Source of the DNA: Thalassotalea sp. 273M-4
Lineage (GTDB): Bacteria; Pseudomonadota; Gammaproteobacteria; Enterobacterales; Alteromonadaceae
Direction: 5' to 3'
DNA: 64,000 nt
Assembly (NCBI RefSeq): GCF_041410465.1
Contig: NZ_CP166961.1
Span: forward strand, 62,001-126,000
Shown: positions 1 to 7,796 of the stretch, piece after piece
Position numbering within the stretch: position 1 is the first letter of the stretch
Layout of the letters: each line of letters opens with the position of its first letter
Position numbers and translations under genes: made by a program
Notes under the pieces: generated by a model
Told to the model about the DNA's origin: nothing
Databases searched by the model: none
Seen by the model: only the letters and a program-made list of their open reading frames with translations

Positions 1-420
1 TTGGGTGCGCTGTGCTAATTGTGCCGGAATAAACTGGCCAAATTTTTCGCCTAAGTAAAGTAAAATAGATCCCGACTCAAACACTCGCGTTGCCGGCTCT
101 GTGGTGGTATCGCATAAGGCTGGGATTTTGGAGTTGGGGTTGAGCGCAACAAAACCGCTAGAAAACTGTTCACCTTCTTGAATCCGAATCAAATGAGCGT
201 CATATTCGGCTTCTTTGATGCCAAGTGCTAACAACTCTTCGAGCATAATGGTGACTTTGACGCCGTTTGGGGTGCCAAGAGAATACAATTGCAGCGGATG
301 TTTGCCAACAGGTAAGGGCTTGTCATGAGTCGCGCCTGAAATCGGCCGATTGATGTTGGCAAAAGCACCACCATTACCAGGCTCCCATTGCCAAATCTTA
401 GGGGGAGTATATTCGCTCAT
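1..420 (-). CDS. yghU: YghU-type glutathione S-transferase, N-terminal part (runs off the window)
   Basis: The 140 codons present start with ATG at 418-420 and continue past base 1, so the C-terminal half is missing. The product is a thioredoxin-fold glutathione transferase of the YghU/YfcG group, cytosolic enzymes with glutathione-dependent disulfide reductase activity. The visible part contains the family's conserved stretches: GGAFANINRP near residue 16, KHPLQLYSLGTPNG near 40, a QFSSGFVALNPNSKIPAL segment near 85-103 and FESGSILLYLGEKFG near 115, which together form the glutathione-binding domain. I recognise these from the E. coli YghU sequence, which they match closely. The gene stands alone on the minus strand, with the coiled-coil gene's terminator upstream of it. 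The helical C-terminal domain cannot be assessed. Confidence 0.9.
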   Translation of the reverse strand, partial: MSEYTPPKIWQWEPGNGGAFANINRPISGATHDKPLPVGKHPLQLYSLGTPNGVKVTIMLEELLALGIKEAEYDAHLIRIQEGEQFSSGFVALNPNSKIPALCDTTTEPATRVFESGSILLYLGEKFGQFIPAQLAQRTQ

Positions 421-488
421 GTTTGTTAGCTCCTTAATTGAGTTGTCTGGTTTAAATCCTGATCTTAGATCATAGATGAAGACGGCAA

Positions 489-521
489 AAACGAAAACGG
501 ATACCTCAAAAGTATCCGTTT
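489..521 (-). terminator. Rho-independent terminator of the coiled-coil gene
   Basis: An inverted repeat (AAACGGATAC at 495-504 and GTATCCGTTT at 512-521) with a 7-base loop lies 24 bases past the stop codon of the minus-strand coiled-coil gene. Read on the minus strand it is followed by a T-rich tract. Confidence 0.7.
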
Positions 522-544
522 AATTGCATTGGCAGGAGATTGCA

Positions 545-2161
545 TTAACTTAATGCAATTTGTTTTTGGGCGTATTCAAATTTTAATCGATATTCCGTCA
601 ATTTGTTTTCTAAGTCACTAACGGTGTCATTGAGCTGGCGTTTAAGTTCGGTATTCTCATCACGCAAATCTTTCATCGTTTCCCTAAATTTATCATAATC
701 TTCATCTTGTCTGGATTTGATTTGGGCGCTCTTTTCAATGTATTGATTGAACTTATCTTCTTGTTTTTGAAGCTGTTGAGTAAGCTCTTCTACTTCTTTA
801 AAGCTTTGTTTATGATCTTCTTTTTGCTGCTCTATTTGTTGATTTAAGCGTTTGTTTTGTTGTTCTAAGTTTGCCAATTTATTTTCCATATCGGCTTTGT
901 ATTCGCTCAACGTTTCCTGACTATCACTCAATTGTTTTTGAGTTCTATCAAGCTCTTGCAATTGCTCTTCAATTTGTTGACCTAAGGTGGTTTCGATATG
1001 TTTGATTTGTTTTTGATGTGCTTGCTTGGTTTCCAGTAAGGTATCAGAGCTTTCTTGACGAGTGACACTGAGCTTTTGGCTGAGCTTGTCTTTTTGACTG
1101 GTCAGGGAGGCTACTTTTTCTTCACTTAAAGCTAATTGGTCGGTTAATGTGTCGTGCTTTAGCCATAACGATTTGTGCTCTTTCTTGAGCTTCTCCAATT
1201 CGCTATTTAACAGGTTAGCTTGTTGCTCGTGTTGTTGTTTAACTTGCTTTAATTCGTTGTTTGACTGTTTCAGCTGTTTGTCTTGTTCTTTTTGTGCTTG
1301 TTCAAGTTCGTTGTTTAAACGTTCAAGCTGTTTATCTTGCGTGCTAATTTTTTGTTTTTGCTTGTTTTCGCGAGTTTTAGACGTTTCTAATTTTTTTGTT
1401 AGCGACGTTATTTTTTGGGTTTTGGTCGCAATGTTTTTATTTAATGCCTGGATCTCTTTTTTAAATTCACTATCTTGGTCATCATGCTTTGCTGATAAGC
1501 GCTTGTGTTGTTCAAAGTCTTCTAATAATTGTTGGTGCTCGTTCTTGAGCTCAGTTAAGGCCGCCGTTTTAGAGCTTAATAAATCAGATGTTTGTGATAG
1601 TTGGGCTTCAATATCGCCGCTACCTTGTTGATATGTCGACACTTGAGCGATTAACTCTTCGATTTGTTGTTGGCTACTTTCACTTAAGTTATCAAACTGA
1701 CGTTGAATGTCGTTTAGCTGTTGACTCAGTTTTTCTTTATCTTTGTTTAACTGTTGGTTGTCTTTATTTAACGGCTCGAGCTGAGATTGCAATAATTTTC
1801 TGTTGTCGTTGGTTAGTTTTATTTCATCGCTTAAGGATTGGTTTTCTGTTTCAAACTGCAGAAGGCTTTGCTCTAGGTTTTCTACTTTTTCGCTGAGCTC
1901 AAGGTTAGTTTGCTTTTGTTGCTCAATTTCTGCTTGTAACTGAGATGTTTGACTGTATTTTTGTTGCGAGTCGTTGGCTTTTTTAGATTGTAAAAGCTCA
2001 ATTCTTTGTGCTTCTAAAGCCGCTGATTTATCGGCATCGGCTTGTTCGATGAGTTTGTCCAGAATAGCGCTCACTCGCTCTTCTAGTTGGATAAATATAT
2101 CACCAGCGAGCAACTGTAATTGCTCGTCTACTTCATTCGTTAAATCAGGTTTTTTTGCCAT
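545..2161 (-). CDS. Long coiled-coil protein of unknown function (538 aa)
   Basis: No enzymatic domain or known family could be recognised. From about residue 45 to the C-terminus the sequence is almost uninterrupted heptad-type helix, very rich in Gln, Glu, Lys, Leu and Ser and almost free of Pro and Gly, as in long parallel coiled coils. The first ~45 residues (AKKPDLTNEVDEQLQLLAG) are less repetitive and could be a small head domain; a resemblance to the N-terminal domain of KfrA-like DNA-binding coiled-coil proteins is possible but cannot be shown here. No signal peptide or membrane segment is present, so it should be cytoplasmic. I chose the ATG at 2159-2161 because the 18 codons further upstream read like non-coding sequence. 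The gene has its own terminator at 489-521. A 64-residue helical protein is encoded just upstream on the same strand. Confidence 0.8.
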   Translation of the reverse strand: MAKKPDLTNEVDEQLQLLAGDIFIQLEERVSAILDKLIEQADADKSAALEAQRIELLQSKKANDSQQKYSQTSQLQAEIEQQKQTNLELSEKVENLEQSLLQFETENQSLSDEIKLTNDNRKLLQSQLEPLNKDNQQLNKDKEKLSQQLNDIQRQFDNLSESSQQQIEELIAQVSTYQQGSGDIEAQLSQTSDLLSSKTAALTELKNEHQQLLEDFEQHKRLSAKHDDQDSEFKKEIQALNKNIATKTQKITSLTKKLETSKTRENKQKQKISTQDKQLERLNNELEQAQKEQDKQLKQSNNELKQVKQQHEQQANLLNSELEKLKKEHKSLWLKHDTLTDQLALSEEKVASLTSQKDKLSQKLSVTRQESSDTLLETKQAHQKQIKHIETTLGQQIEEQLQELDRTQKQLSDSQETLSEYKADMENKLANLEQQNKRLNQQIEQQKEDHKQSFKEVEELTQQLQKQEDKFNQYIEKSAQIKSRQDEDYDKFRETMKDLRDENTELKRQLNDTVSDLENKLTEYRLKFEYAQKQIALS

Positions 2162-2363
2162 AATCAGACTTATTCTTATTTTTAAACCAGTGCCAAGACG
2201 TCTAGCAGCAAACAATGAGCTGACACTTGAGTTAAGTACAGATGGGATTACCCAAATAAAAATCTAACACACACTAACTTAAAATAGCAGAATTTTTTTA
2301 AAACTCACAATAAAATCAAATATCTTTGATGTTTTATTGTGGCGGGGGAAATAACGTCGAGGA

Positions 2364-2393
2364 ATAAAAAAAACAGCCTTGGAAACAGGCTGT
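2364..2393 (-). terminator. Rho-independent terminator of the 64-aa gene
   Basis: ACAGCCT (2373-2379) pairs with AGGCTGT (2387-2393), and on the minus strand the stem is followed by eight to nine T. It sits 8 bases after the stop of the short gene at 2402, which supports that ORF being a real transcription unit. Confidence 0.8.
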
Positions 2394-2401
2394 ACAAAAT
2401 A

Positions 2402-2596
2402 TTAATTACTAATGAGCTTTAAAGTCTCAGCTAAACGCTTTAACTCTTCTTCGGTTTGTAGCTTTAATTGACTTATCGAGTGTAAATTCAACCGACCAGT
2501 TTGGTGTTGATTTAATTGCTCAGTAAGTTCTGCCAGTCGCTCATTTAGCTCTAACTGTTTTGATTTTATCGATGTTTCTAAATGTTGAATAATCAT
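2402..2596 (-). CDS. Small helical protein, 64 aa, unknown function
   Basis: Function not recognised. The 64 residues are strongly charged and helix-forming, with Leu/Ile at heptad spacing (for example LNERLAELTEQLNQH and EEELKRLAETLKL), so a short coiled coil is expected. Two things argue that it is expressed: a strong Shine-Dalgarno sequence (TGGAGG) about 5 bases before the ATG, and a well-formed terminator directly after the stop. It lies between the M61 peptidase gene and the long coiled-coil gene, all on the minus strand. Its helical character invites the guess that it pairs with the neighbouring coiled-coil protein, but that is speculation. Confidence 0.65.
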   Translation of the reverse strand: MIIQHLETSIKSKQLELNERLAELTEQLNQHQTGRLNLHSISQLKLQTEEELKRLAETLKLISN

Positions 2597-2759
2597 TGCA
2601 ACCTCCAGAACCCGTAAGAGTACATTTTTGGCGGTTGCGCTCGCTTGATTCAGCTCAACTTCATGCCCTATTCGCGCCCAATTAAGGCTACATAGGGATT
2701 AAAATGCGTTTTTCTTCGATTATCAGGCTGCTTCTGGGTTTGCAAATGCTCACTTTTTG

Positions 2760-4565
2760 CTAGTTGTTAACTTTTGTTGGTGTCGGCCAGTGACGACTTA
2801 GGTTGCTGCTGTCAGAAGATAAACGAACCGCCAGTTTAGGGTCGTTTATTGGGGTGATCCGCGTTTCTATTAATGCGTTGTCACGAAAATAGTGACAACT
2901 TAACGGGGTATTTACACCCACTTGCGTTAATAAGTCGGTCAAACTTTGATGACTTAATTGAATCTGGTCGATGGCAATTATGGTGTCATTAACCGCGAGT
3001 CCTGCTTGCTCTGCCGGCGAGTTTTCTTCCACTTGAGTCAATTTTAAACCCAATGGTGTTTGTTGATAAAAGCAACCTAAATACGGTTTGGCTTCATCGT
3101 CTTTAGCCGACGTTGGTGAATTTAAATCAAGATACGGTACTCGCGATAAGGTGATACCTTGTGTGGCCAACAGTTCGGTTAGGTCAATACGCTCGGATTG
3201 ATAGATTTTCTGCTGAAAATCTGCCCGGATATCCGTTTGGCAAAGTTGATTCGCATAGCTGATAAAGTCTTCTTCTACCGTGCCTATATTGGTTTTGCCA
3301 TGATGTTGCCATAGTAGCTTCATCACATTGTCTAAGCTGTAGTTATGATCTGAGTGTTGGCGTATGGTTAAATCTAACCATAATGCAAACATCGCTCCTT
3401 TAGTGTAATAACTGACGATATTATTGACCGCATCAGGGCCTTGTTTGTAAAACTTAGTCCAAGTGTCAAAGCTAGATTCTGTTAACGATTGTTTTAATTC
3501 ACCCTGGCCACGAGATACTCGGGTAAACGTTTTCGACAGTAGTTCGAAATAGTCTTCTTGGGTAATGATGCCTGTGCGATATAAAGAGTAGTCGTCATAG
3601 TACGAAGTGATGCCTTCGTAGGCCCAGAGTTGGGTGGTATGTATTTCTTGACTTAAATCCATCGTGCTAAATTCAGCAGGTTTGATGCGACAAACGTTCC
3701 AAGCATGAAAGTATTCATGTGAGCATAGCGATAAGAAGGTTTTGTAGCCATCACTGAGTTGCTCGGGGCGGTTTTTATTGGGTAAGTCTGAACGACTGCA
3801 AATAAGCGCGGTCGAGTTTTTATGCTCTAAGCCACCAAAGCCACTTTCAACCACATTTGTTAAAAACCAGTATTCGCTAAAAGGTGCCTGTTCAAAGAGA
3901 TCGATATGATGCTGACACAGAAGGGTTAAATCACGTTTTAATCGTTCGTGATCAGCATAATTTTTACCGGCTAATACCAGATAATGATCAATCCCATAGA
4001 CGTTAAATGAAATAACATCGAAGTTGCCCATTTCAACAGGGCAATCAATTAAGTGGGCATAATCATCGGCAAAATATGCACCAAATTCACCTATTTTTGT
4101 CGAGGTCGCTCGAGTCAGCCCTGTTGCTATACACCAAGCGCTGTGATCATAAGGTGCAAGAAGGTTAACTTTACATGGCAAATGCTTAAACTCTTCAACA
4201 CATAAAAAGGTGGAGCTGCCATTGAAAAAACCTCGCTGATTATCTAAATAAGCTGTTCTTACTGAGGTATCAAAGGCATAGACTTGATAACGCACAATAA
4301 TGGCCACTCCATTGGTGCATAACTGCCAAGTTTGTTTGTCGGTTTTTTGATACGCTATAGGCTTGCCATTTTTATCGCAGACGTTAAATGTCACAATATT
4401 CTTAGCAAAATCCCTAATCATATAGGATCCAGGCAACCAAGCCGGCAGGCTCAAGGTTAAATGTTGCTGTGCATGTTCGGCAATTTCAATACTCACTTCA
4501 TATAAGTGAGCGTTAGGTTTTTCTGGACGAATTTGATAAACAATGTGATCAGGAATTTGGCTCAT
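2760..4565 (-). CDS. M61 family aminopeptidase with PDZ domain
   Basis: This is a zinc metallopeptidase of family M61 (glycyl aminopeptidase type), which removes N-terminal residues, classically Gly or Ala. The zinc site is visible: HEYFH at about residues 283-287, followed by the family's AWN, with the third ligand probably Glu317 in WAYEG. The N-terminal ~220 residues form the beta-rich M61 N-terminal domain (YEVSIEIAEHAQQHLTLSLPAWLPGSYMIRDFA). A PDZ domain occupies roughly 495-580 (LGLKLTQVEENSPAEQAGLAVNDTI). The length of 601 residues is normal for the family. No signal peptide is evident, so it is probably cytoplasmic. The start ATG at 4563-4565 has only a weak ribosome-binding site but no better alternative. 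The VF530-like gene lies 64 bases upstream in the same direction. Confidence 0.93.
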   Translation of the reverse strand: MSQIPDHIVYQIRPEKPNAHLYEVSIEIAEHAQQHLTLSLPAWLPGSYMIRDFAKNIVTFNVCDKNGKPIAYQKTDKQTWQLCTNGVAIIVRYQVYAFDTSVRTAYLDNQRGFFNGSSTFLCVEEFKHLPCKVNLLAPYDHSAWCIATGLTRATSTKIGEFGAYFADDYAHLIDCPVEMGNFDVISFNVYGIDHYLVLAGKNYADHERLKRDLTLLCQHHIDLFEQAPFSEYWFLTNVVESGFGGLEHKNSTALICSRSDLPNKNRPEQLSDGYKTFLSLCSHEYFHAWNVCRIKPAEFSTMDLSQEIHTTQLWAYEGITSYYDDYSLYRTGIITQEDYFELLSKTFTRVSRGQGELKQSLTESSFDTWTKFYKQGPDAVNNIVSYYTKGAMFALWLDLTIRQHSDHNYSLDNVMKLLWQHHGKTNIGTVEEDFISYANQLCQTDIRADFQQKIYQSERIDLTELLATQGITLSRVPYLDLNSPTSAKDDEAKPYLGCFYQQTPLGLKLTQVEENSPAEQAGLAVNDTIIAIDQIQLSHQSLTDLLTQVGVNTPLSCHYFRDNALIETRITPINDPKLAVRLSSDSSNLSRHWPTPTKVNN

Positions 4566-4629
4566 GGGTATAACTTATGTTGATTGCTATTGATATTTGT
4601 TGCTATTGGCTTAGGTTTTTTAGTTGAGC

Positions 4630-4857
4630 TTAGCCATTAATTTTGTGCTTGTTTTTGATATAAAACTGCTCGACTTTGTCTCTCGCCCAAGGTGTTTTAC
4701 GCAAGAATTTTAAGCTTGATTTTATGCTAGGTTGATCGCTAAAGCAGCGGATGTTTATTTCTTTGGCTAAACGTTCAAAGCCAAAATGTTGCTCTAAATC
4801 GGTGACGATTTTGGCTAATGTAATGCCATGTAATGGATTATAAGGTTGGTTGTCCAT
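4630..4857 (-). CDS. VF530-family (DUF2132) small protein
   Basis: A 75-residue protein with the look of the VF530/DUF2132 family, small alpha-helical proteins common in marine gammaproteobacteria and known from a Vibrio fischeri NMR structure with a proposed DNA-binding role. Characteristic features are [15 protein letters not shown] near the N-terminus and [17 protein letters not shown] in the C-terminal half. The ATG at 4855-4857 is preceded by GGGAG at good spacing. It probably precedes the M61 peptidase gene in one transcript, but no functional link is known. Confidence 0.85.
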   Translation of the reverse strand: MDNQPYNPLHGITLAKIVTDLEQHFGFERLAKEINIRCFSDQPSIKSSLKFLRKTPWARDKVEQFYIKNKHKING

Positions 4858-4953
4858 CGGACTCTCCCAAACTTGACCAGGGGACCGTTTGTATAGGCCT
4901 ATTTCCTAGCCAGATAAAATATAACTTGAGTCTAACATTATTCCTTAGCAAAT

Positions 4954-4992
4954 AAAAAAGCCTTAATCAGTTGTGGTCATTGATTAAGGCTT
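4954..4992 (-). terminator. Rho-independent terminator of the peroxiredoxin-glutaredoxin gene
   Basis: A 12-bp perfect stem (AAGCCTTAATCA at 4958-4969 and TGATTAAGGCTT at 4981-4992) is followed on the minus strand by six T. It lies 22 bases beyond the stop at 5015. Confidence 0.85.
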
Positions 4993-5014
4993 AGTTTGCT
5001 TTTATGGGGCGATA

Positions 5015-5743
5015 TTAGTTTAGGTATTGGACTAAATCATCACTGCCACCAATATGTTTTCCATCGATAAACACCTGCGGTACAGTGTCTCGCCCTGTAA
5101 TGGCTTTAAGCGATGTTAAACTGATGTTGTTATCCAAGGTGATTTCCTCAAATCCGATGCCTTTTTCAGTTAATAACTGTTTGGCTTTTAAACAAAATGG
5201 GCAACCTGGTTTGGTAAAGATACTAACCGGTAATGGCTTAACGGCATTTGGGTTGATGTAATTAAGCATGGTGTCGGCATCCGATACTTCAAATGGGTCA
5301 CCAGGTACATTTTGTTCAATAAACATTTTGTCAATAACGCCATTTTTGACCAGCATCGAGTATCGCCAGCTGCGTTTGCCAAAGCCTAAATCTCGTTTAT
5401 CGACTAACATGCCCATGCCATCGGTAAAGTCACCATTACCATCGGGCAACAACCGGATGTTGGCGGCGTTTTGCGCTGCCCACCAGGCATTCATGACAAA
5501 CGGGTCGTTCACCGATAGGCAAATAATATCGTCGACACCATTTTCCTTAAAGGTATGTGCCAGTTCATTAAATCTTGGTAAATGCGTTGATGAACAGGTT
5601 GGCGTGAACGCCCCAGGTAATGAAAAAACAATCACGGTTTTGTCTTTAAATAATTGATCTGTAGTTAATTTCACCCACTCATTATTCTCTCGAGTAATAA
5701 ATTCTGATGACGGGACGTGTTGACCTTCTTTGTTACTGAACAT
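5015..5743 (-). CDS. Peroxiredoxin-glutaredoxin fusion protein
   Basis: A two-domain thiol peroxidase. Residues 1-165 are a Prx5-type peroxiredoxin with peroxidatic Cys50 in PGAFTPTCSSTHLP. Residues about 172-242 are a glutaredoxin with the CPFC active site at 181-184, a cis-Pro TVP segment and the GG(S)DD glutathione-binding turn. Fusions of this kind, studied in Haemophilus influenzae and Neisseria, reduce hydrogen peroxide and organic peroxides with glutathione as the direct electron donor, because the attached glutaredoxin recycles the peroxidatic cysteine. The 242-residue length is usual for the fusion. The ATG at 5741-5743 has GGAG at good spacing. It is a single-gene unit with its own terminator; it adds to the AhpC/AhpF system found at 28.8-31.0 kb. 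Confidence 0.95.
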   Translation of the reverse strand: MFSNKEGQHVPSSEFITRENNEWVKLTTDQLFKDKTVIVFSLPGAFTPTCSSTHLPRFNELAHTFKENGVDDIICLSVNDPFVMNAWWAAQNAANIRLLPDGNGDFTDGMGMLVDKRDLGFGKRSWRYSMLVKNGVIDKMFIEQNVPGDPFEVSDADTMLNYINPNAVKPLPVSIFTKPGCPFCLKAKQLLTEKGIGFEEITLDNNISLTSLKAITGRDTVPQVFIDGKHIGGSDDLVQYLN

Positions 5744-6002
5744 ACGTGCTCCAATGGCTAAGTGGTTAATTGGCTATATTATGGATCCGAACTGCAAAGG
5801 GAAATTTATTAATACTAAAGATGATAATCTATAAAATAGAATAATGAAAATGCGCTAAGGCAATAGATATATAAACAAGCTTTGGTGAGCAGCTACAAGT
5901 CAATTTTGGGGAGCGGTTGGCGTTAGCCCTTTGGGTGGTGAAGACAACGCCGATTAAAGCGCCTGTCTTCACTCATAAATGTCAGCCTGTTAATACTAGA
6001 TG

Positions 6003-6392
6003 TTACAGGTTGGCGGCAATGCTTTTCGCTGCTTCGGCTAGAGCCTGATGGTCGGTAGGAGTCGCTCTACTTAAGTCCAAGTCAGACATACTATCCATTG
6101 GTACCAAGTGAATATGGGTATGAGGAACTTCTAAACCAGCAATAAACAAACCAACCCGTTTGGCGGGAAAAGCTTTTTTAATCGCTTTACTGACACGTTG
6201 GCTCACATTCATTAAATGCGCCGCTAACGACTCGGGTAAATCATCGAAATGATCGATTTCCTGTTTTGGGATCACCAAAACGTGCCCTGCTCGAATCGGC
6301 TCTATGGTCATAATAGCAATGGCTAATTCGTCTTGGTAAACAAAGTGCCCGGGTAAATTGCCGTCAATAATGTGAGTAAATACACTGGCCAT
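6003..6392 (-). CDS. HIT family hydrolase
   Basis: A 129-residue histidine-triad protein. The signature HTHIHLVP lies at residues 91-98 with the catalytic histidine triad at 91, 93 and 95, and an IPKQEIDHFDDL segment at about 41-52 belongs to the nucleotide-binding fold. HIT enzymes hydrolyse or transfer nucleotidyl groups (adenosine phosphoramidates, dinucleoside polyphosphates); the exact substrate cannot be told. The ATG at 6390-6392 has AGGAAA upstream. It is cytoplasmic and monocistronic. A 9-bp stem-loop at 5938-5972 lies 30 bases past the stop but lacks a T tract. Confidence 0.92.
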   Translation of the reverse strand: MASVFTHIIDGNLPGHFVYQDELAIAIMTIEPIRAGHVLVIPKQEIDHFDDLPESLAAHLMNVSQRVSKAIKKAFPAKRVGLFIAGLEVPHTHIHLVPMDSMSDLDLSRATPTDHQALAEAAKSIAANL

Positions 6393-6682
6393 GGTTTTTC
6401 CTATTGATTTTGTTAACTTGGTATCATTGTAACCAAAGACCGCAAGATTTCTAGGGGGCTTTGGGTTGTTAAAACGGCGTTGGGGTTTTTAACTGGCGAA
6501 ACTCTGAACGAAACTAAGCGAAGAGCGCGAGCCTGCATTAACAATAATGTTGTTTTGGCGTTACATCTGATTCAAAAGCTTGAATAGAATGGGTCTTAAA
6601 TGTAATCTACAAGGCTTACGGCTGGGCGCTTTTACTTTACAATAATCAATTTTAAGCCTGGTTGTTTTCAAGGAGATGAATC

Positions 6683-6889
6683 GTGAAACTATATGCCATT
6701 CTTGTTGCAACTGTGTTGAGTGGTTGTGCCAATACCCATCAAACAGAACAACATTTTTCGAGCCTAAACGGTGTTAAAGTATTATCAGCAGATGCAAAGC
6801 AAGATGCTTGCTTGCTTGATAAACAAGCTTACACCATTAATGGTCACAACCAAGCATTAAGCAATACCAACAAAAGTAACCAATGTTAA
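6683..6889 (+). CDS. Small lipoprotein, 68 aa
   Basis: The 68-residue product starts with a short lipoprotein signal (MKLYAILVATVLSGC), where LSGC is a good lipobox; the mature protein would begin at Cys15 and carry only ~54 residues, including two further cysteines. The start is GTG at 6683-6685, chosen because AAGGAG lies 7 bases upstream. A strong terminator follows directly. No family was recognised; small lipoproteins of this type are usually envelope proteins. Confidence 0.75.
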   Translation: MKLYAILVATVLSGCANTHQTEQHFSSLNGVKVLSADAKQDACLLDKQAYTINGHNQALSNTNKSNQC

Positions 6890-6910
6890 GTCGTTACCAC
6901 TGCCGGTTAA

Positions 6911-6943
6911 AAAATGCCAAGCTTTAAGCTTGGCATTTTTTTT
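6911..6943 (+). terminator. Rho-independent terminator after the small lipoprotein gene
   Basis: A near-perfect palindrome (AAAATGCCAAGC paired with GCTTGGCATTTT) is followed by a run of eight T, 20 bases after the stop codon. Confidence 0.9.
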
Positions 6944-7111
6944 ATTTGTTCATCAACCCATAAGCGAGTTTGGTTATTTTAACATTCGCCCTTAAGTCAC
7001 TTCCTTATTGAGCAAATATTGGCTTGATATTCATTGTTTTGATTGAAATAACTTGCAGTTTATCATTCTCGTGGTACCTTTTTGGCTATATATTTTGAAA
7101 GGAAATAGATC

Positions 7112-7684
7112 ATGCCAAAGGCCAGTGAAATTAAAAAGAATACTGCAATTGAATACAATAACAGTGTGTATGTGATCCGAGATATTGAACGCTCAGTCCC
7201 GCAAGGGCGCGCCGGTGGTAGTTTATACCGTATGCGCATGTACAATGTGGTGACCGGAGCAAAAGTGGATGAGACTTTTAAAGACAGCGATATGTTAAAT
7301 CTTGCCGATTTAATTCGCCGCCAAGTGATGTTCTCTTACCTTGACGGTGACGAATATGTTTTTATGGACAATGAAGATTATTCGCAATACAGCTTAAACA
7401 AAGAGAACATTGAAGAAGAAGCTTTGTTTATCAGCGAAGATACGCAAGGGTTGCAAGTCATTATTGTTGATGGCAATCCCGTTGGTATTGATTTACCAGC
7501 CAGTGTTGATTTAGAAGTGCTTGAAACAGATCCTTCCATTAAAGGCGCTTCAGCAAGTGCTCGCACCAAGCCGGCTAAATTGTCGACAGGCTTAACAATT
7601 CAAGTGCCTGAGCATATTTCGGTGGGCGATCGAGTGAAAGTAAATACCGCCGAGCATAAGTTTATGGGACGTGGCGATAAATAA
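7112..7684 (+). CDS. efpL: Elongation factor P-like protein EfpL (YeiP)
   Basis: A 190-residue EF-P paralogue of the YeiP/EfpL subgroup, which acts on ribosomes stalled at difficult motifs such as polyproline. It has the three-domain EF-P layout: an N-terminal KOW-like domain ([17 protein letters not shown]), a middle OB domain ([16 protein letters not shown] near 72-87) and a C-terminal OB domain with the family signature ([19 protein letters not shown] near 141-159). The tip of the first domain reads QGRAGG with Arg33 in place of the lysine that is modified in canonical EF-P, as expected for EfpL. AAAGGAAA lies before the ATG. A terminator follows at 7721. It is a single-gene unit. Confidence 0.95.
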   Translation: MPKASEIKKNTAIEYNNSVYVIRDIERSVPQGRAGGSLYRMRMYNVVTGAKVDETFKDSDMLNLADLIRRQVMFSYLDGDEYVFMDNEDYSQYSLNKENIEEEALFISEDTQGLQVIIVDGNPVGIDLPASVDLEVLETDPSIKGASASARTKPAKLSTGLTIQVPEHISVGDRVKVNTAEHKFMGRGDK

Positions 7685-7720
7685 TCGTTAAATCATTGAT
7701 AAACAGTTTTATCATACAAA

Positions 7721-7745
7721 AGTCAGTGCATTGCACTGACTTTTT
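7721..7745 (+). terminator. Rho-independent terminator of efpL
   Basis: A perfect stem (AGTCAGTGCA and TGCACTGACT, 7721-7741) is followed by five T and ends the efpL transcript before the convergent yqhD gene. Confidence 0.88.
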
Positions 7746-7755
7746 AGTTGGTCTT

Positions 7756-7791
7756 GCTAAAAGCTAAAAGCTAAAAGCTAAAAGCTAAAAG
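7756..7791. repeat. Five tandem copies of a 7-bp unit (GCTAAAA)
   Basis: The heptamer GCTAAAA is repeated five times without interruption between the efpL terminator and the last codons of yqhD. It is non-coding and lies between convergent genes, so copy-number change by strand slippage would probably have little effect. Confidence 0.95.
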
Positions 7792-7796
7792 TAACG

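Noticed and set aside
1149..1631. Cys- and Ser-rich plus-strand frame opposite the coiled-coil gene
   Set aside because: It is the antisense image of Gln/Lys/Glu-rich coiled-coil codons, which yields Cys, Phe, Leu and Ser; not a gene.
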